This document shows, in pieces, positions 62,302-64,000 of a DNA stretch of 64,000 nucleotides; position 1 is the first letter of the stretch, and each line of letters starts with the position of its first letter. Below the pieces are notes generated by a model. That model worked only from the letters and a program-made list of their open reading frames with translations. It did not search any database and was not told the DNA's origin. The DNA is taken from NCBI RefSeq assembly GCF_018332655.1, contig NZ_BOQL01000053.1, forward strand, positions 1 through 64,000. Reading direction: 5' to 3'. The position numbers and the translations under genes were made by a program. This stretch comes from Actinoplanes auranticolor. Lineage in GTDB: Bacteria; Actinomycetota; Actinomycetes; Mycobacteriales; Micromonosporaceae.

Positions 62302-62955
62302 GAACCTTTTCATCGTTCGTAGCGGTCGGCTTCGACGTGGTGCAGAACGAGGGTCGCTCGCACGATCGCGGTCGCCCGGCGCGGGCAGCAGCGCAGCTTG
62401 ATGAGGACTTTCCAGGTCTTGAGCGTGGCGATCGCCCGCTCGCCGCGGACGCGGATCTTCGCGTGCGCCCGGTTGACCGACTTCTGCCGGCGCGACAGCT
62501 TCGGCCGGAAACGACGCCGCTTGAAGGGGGTGCGCACGCTGCCACGGGCTCCTTGATAGCCCTTATCGGCGAAGGTCACGACGTTAGCGCTGAGCAGGGC
62601 GATCGCTTCCGGGACGTACCGCCAAGCGGTGGCGACGCCGATCTCGAAGCCGGCGGCAAGGCGGGCGTAGGTGTCGCCGTTGCGCAGGTGGGCCAGGGCG
62701 AGCAGTGCCTGCCGGCCTGGGCTCAGCCGCCGCCATCGGGATCCGCGCTGCTGGCGGTCGCTGCGGATGCGGTCAGCGAGGTGGTTCAGCGTCCGGCTGG
62801 ACAAGGTGATCGTGGCAGGTAGGACAGCATGGCGAGGCTCCGGGTCAGGGCATCGGGTTTTGGTCGATTTGCTGTCCTACCTGGAGCCTCGCCCTCATCG
62901 ATCAGCGGCCCCTGGCGACCTAGGCTGACCTGCAAGATCAGGTTGGAAAAGGATC
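62302..62955 (-). mobile_element. Internally deleted copy of the IS
   Basis: About 654 bp long against 918 bp for the complete copy. Left end GAACCTTTTC and right end GGTTGGAAAAGGATC match the termini of copy 1. The left end is not flanked by a repeat, but the right end is flanked by ACT, shared with the far end of the composite unit. Confidence 0.85.
62310..62804 (-). pseudogene. Transposase with in-frame internal deletion
   Basis: The 164-residue frame matches the intact 260-residue transposase on both sides of one deletion: ATAWRYVPEAIALLS joins directly to ANVVTFADKGYQGARG. About 90 residues are lost, including the first two catalytic Asp regions (AILDGTLIPID and PGSVHDL). The reading frame is preserved. 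The protein cannot catalyse transposition; it keeps the DNA-binding N-terminus and could in principle act as an inhibitor of the intact transposase. Confidence 0.85.
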
Positions 62956-63025
62956 ACTGACTAACATCGAAGCGGGAGTCAATTCAAAACTGACGTTACT
63001 TTAAAAGGTCGAGCGAAATCATTCG

Positions 63026-63574
63026 TCACGCAGTCGCAACGGGCCGCTTCACCGGAAGCTGGAGAACCCCGACAGTGAGCGGAGGAAGGCCAACCCGACC
63101 AGTCGTGTCGTAGATGTATTCCCGCGCGTACGGATACATTGCAAATACGCCTGTTGTAAAAGAGTACGCTCTAAGCTCTTCGTCTGTGACGGGGGAGTCG
63201 TCTTCTCGGCGCTCAACAGTAAAGAGTGCTGCGAACTCAAACGATATGTCTGCAATCAACGAAGCCTCGTCGTCGTCGCTGCCCTCAGTACTCGCCGACA
63301 AATCGCGGGGTTCTTCGCTTGAGACCGTGGTCACGACTTCATTGACCTTCACAGTATATTTCGTCCTCAAGACGAATGCGTCACCGTCGTTCTCGTCACG
63401 TTCGGCCTCGATGTCAGTATCCATCGACCAGCGCAAGTGCACGGAATGCCCGGGAAACCGCTCCATCTCGATCGATGAGCGAAGCAACCTGATGTCTCGG
63501 ACCTGTGCGCGCGCAGCAAGGCGAGCTGCCTCCTGCTGCGCAGCGTACAAATCCAAATCGCCAGAAATCTTCAC
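63026..63574 (-). CDS. SecB-like chaperone of a toxin-antitoxin-chaperone system
   Basis: GTG 63574 overlaps the stop of the upstream antitoxin gene (GTGA), giving 182 residues; TTG 63589 is an upstream alternative. The sequence is beta-rich with IRLLRSSIEMER, FVLRTKYTVKVNEVVTTV, ADISFEFAALFTVE and the tail MYPYAREYIYDTTGRVGLPP, which resembles the SecB C-terminal helix region (PYxRExxxxLTxRxGxPP). SecB-like proteins coded next to HigA-type antitoxins (for example Rv1957 of Mycobacterium tuberculosis) protect and fold the antitoxin. Lower GC than the neighbours. The toxin gene would lie beyond the window. Confidence 0.72.
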   Translation of the reverse strand: MKISGDLDLYAAQQEAARLAARAQVRDIRLLRSSIEMERFPGHSVHLRWSMDTDIEAERDENDGDAFVLRTKYTVKVNEVVTTVSSEEPRDLSASTEGSDDDEASLIADISFEFAALFTVERREDDSPVTDEELRAYSFTTGVFAMYPYAREYIYDTTGRVGLPPLTVGVLQLPVKRPVATA

Positions 63575-63993
63575 GCGGTAAGTTCCCAATCCGACCTTGC
63601 GCGCCAGGTTCGAGCGAGATTTCCCTTGGTGACCGAAACACCGGCATCAACCACGGTGGGCTTCTCGGGACTGTAGGTCATCAGGCTTGTAGAGATCCAG
63701 TCGCATTCTGCCGGCATCTCCACCACCACCTTGAGCCGCGCCTCGACTGCGCGTGCATAACGCTGCAACGTCGAGAGGCGAGGATCGTTAGCCTCGTTTT
63801 CGAACTCAGACACAGCAGGCTGACGAACGCCCATCCGGCCAGCAACTGCCTTCTGCGTAAGGCGAAGCGCTCGCCTCAGCGCGATGAGGCTGTCCACGAT
63901 TCGATGACGTTCTTCGCCATCTTCGTAGGCGGCCCGCACCTCCGGGTCCTGGAGAGACTCATCGAGGTACGAGGCGAACTCATCGTCGAACAT
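63571..63993 (-). CDS. XRE-family (HigA-like) antitoxin with C-terminal extension
   Basis: ATG 63993 opens a 140-residue protein. The first 35 residues (FDDEFASYLDESLQDPEVRA) resemble HigA-type leaders. A lambda-repressor-like helix-turn-helix follows at about 32-90: LIALRRALRLTQKAVAGRMG, VRQPAVSEFENEANDPRLST, LQRYARAVEARLKV. The remaining 45 residues (SPEKPTVVDAGVSVT, LARTWRARSDWEL) extend beyond the DNA-binding fold and could be the chaperone-addiction region that needs the SecB-like partner. Only seven bases precede the start in the window, so the toxin and promoter are not visible. Confidence 0.7.
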   Translation of the reverse strand: MFDDEFASYLDESLQDPEVRAAYEDGEERHRIVDSLIALRRALRLTQKAVAGRMGVRQPAVSEFENEANDPRLSTLQRYARAVEARLKVVVEMPAECDWISTSLMTYSPEKPTVVDAGVSVTKGNLARTWRARSDWELTA

Positions 63994-64000
63994 GGGGGCT

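Larger units (their letters stand above)
60633..62955. mobile_element. Composite-transposon-like unit flanked by ACT duplications
   Basis: Both outer ends are the same terminus (tnp-upstream end) of the IS at 23606, in opposite orientation: GAGCCTTTTCCAACCTG at 60633 and its complement at 62955 (one mismatch at the terminus). The 2,323-bp unit is flanked by ACT at 60630-60632 and 62956-62958. ACT is the complement of the AGT duplication at the first IS copy. It contains one passenger gene (60744-62192). Confidence 0.8.

Overview
The window is very GC-rich, uses GTG and TTG starts freely, and carries ESX-type WXG100 proteins, Lsr2, SARP/BTAD regulators, ricin-type lectins and a VirB4/VirD4-type conjugation locus. 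This points to a filamentous actinobacterium, probably Micromonosporaceae-like (inference). Most of it reads as an integrated conjugative or plasmid-derived element with accessory cargo. No rRNA, tRNA or CRISPR array was found.

Layout. 1-2040 (minus) is the edge of an ESX/WXG100-associated operon, including an EbfC-like gene broken by one in-frame TAG. 2243-6002 (minus) holds a tyrosine integrase, an excisionase-like protein, a DNA methyltransferase and a degenerate methyltransferase-like partner. 6692-11196 has a secreted lectin, an IS5-type remnant and an AfsR-like SARP-NB-ARC-TPR regulator. 11494-13480 has a sigma-like gene and a 1.1-kb regulatory region. 13481-20072 is a tightly overlapping conjugation operon: pilin, polytopic membrane protein, PrgI-like protein, VirB4 ATPase and VirD4/TraG-type ATPase. 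The replication-relaxation gene that often accompanies such operons lies 8 kb away at 28278, after cargo with a pterin-synthase-like pseudogene, two membrane proteins and a NACHT-TPR gene cleanly interrupted by an IS.

29695-47604 is a run of plus-strand element genes: a flavoprotein, Lsr2, a two-wing DNA-binding protein, a diguanylate cyclase, a GHKL ATPase with an HExxH domain, an M23 peptidase and a MoxR/VWA pair. Several are separated by long perfect hairpins. A lower-GC insertion (about 37.6-44.8 kb) carries a phosphotransferase, a membrane protein and gene fragments. 47808-52316 encodes secreted proteins: a NucA/NucB-type nuclease, a truncated paralogue, a possible inhibitor and a second lectin.

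52965-60118 is a membrane signalling module: a LysM-bearing transmembrane SARP, a divergent Hsp70-like ATPase with membrane segments, and a second transmembrane SARP. 60633-62955 is a composite-transposon-like unit made from the same IS, with matching ACT duplications. The window ends in an XRE antitoxin plus SecB-like chaperone, as in toxin-antitoxin-chaperone systems.

An 80-bp element upstream of the methyltransferase operon is repeated, 71 of 80 identical, upstream of the conjugation operon. Its GTCAGA and TGTGAG/CTCACA words recur upstream of 29695 and between the divergent LysM-SARP and Hsp70-like genes. The simplest reading is that element-borne regulators, possibly the membrane SARPs, co-regulate DNA modification, conjugation and their own module. 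That is inference. No relaxase was recognised and the element's att ends were not located.
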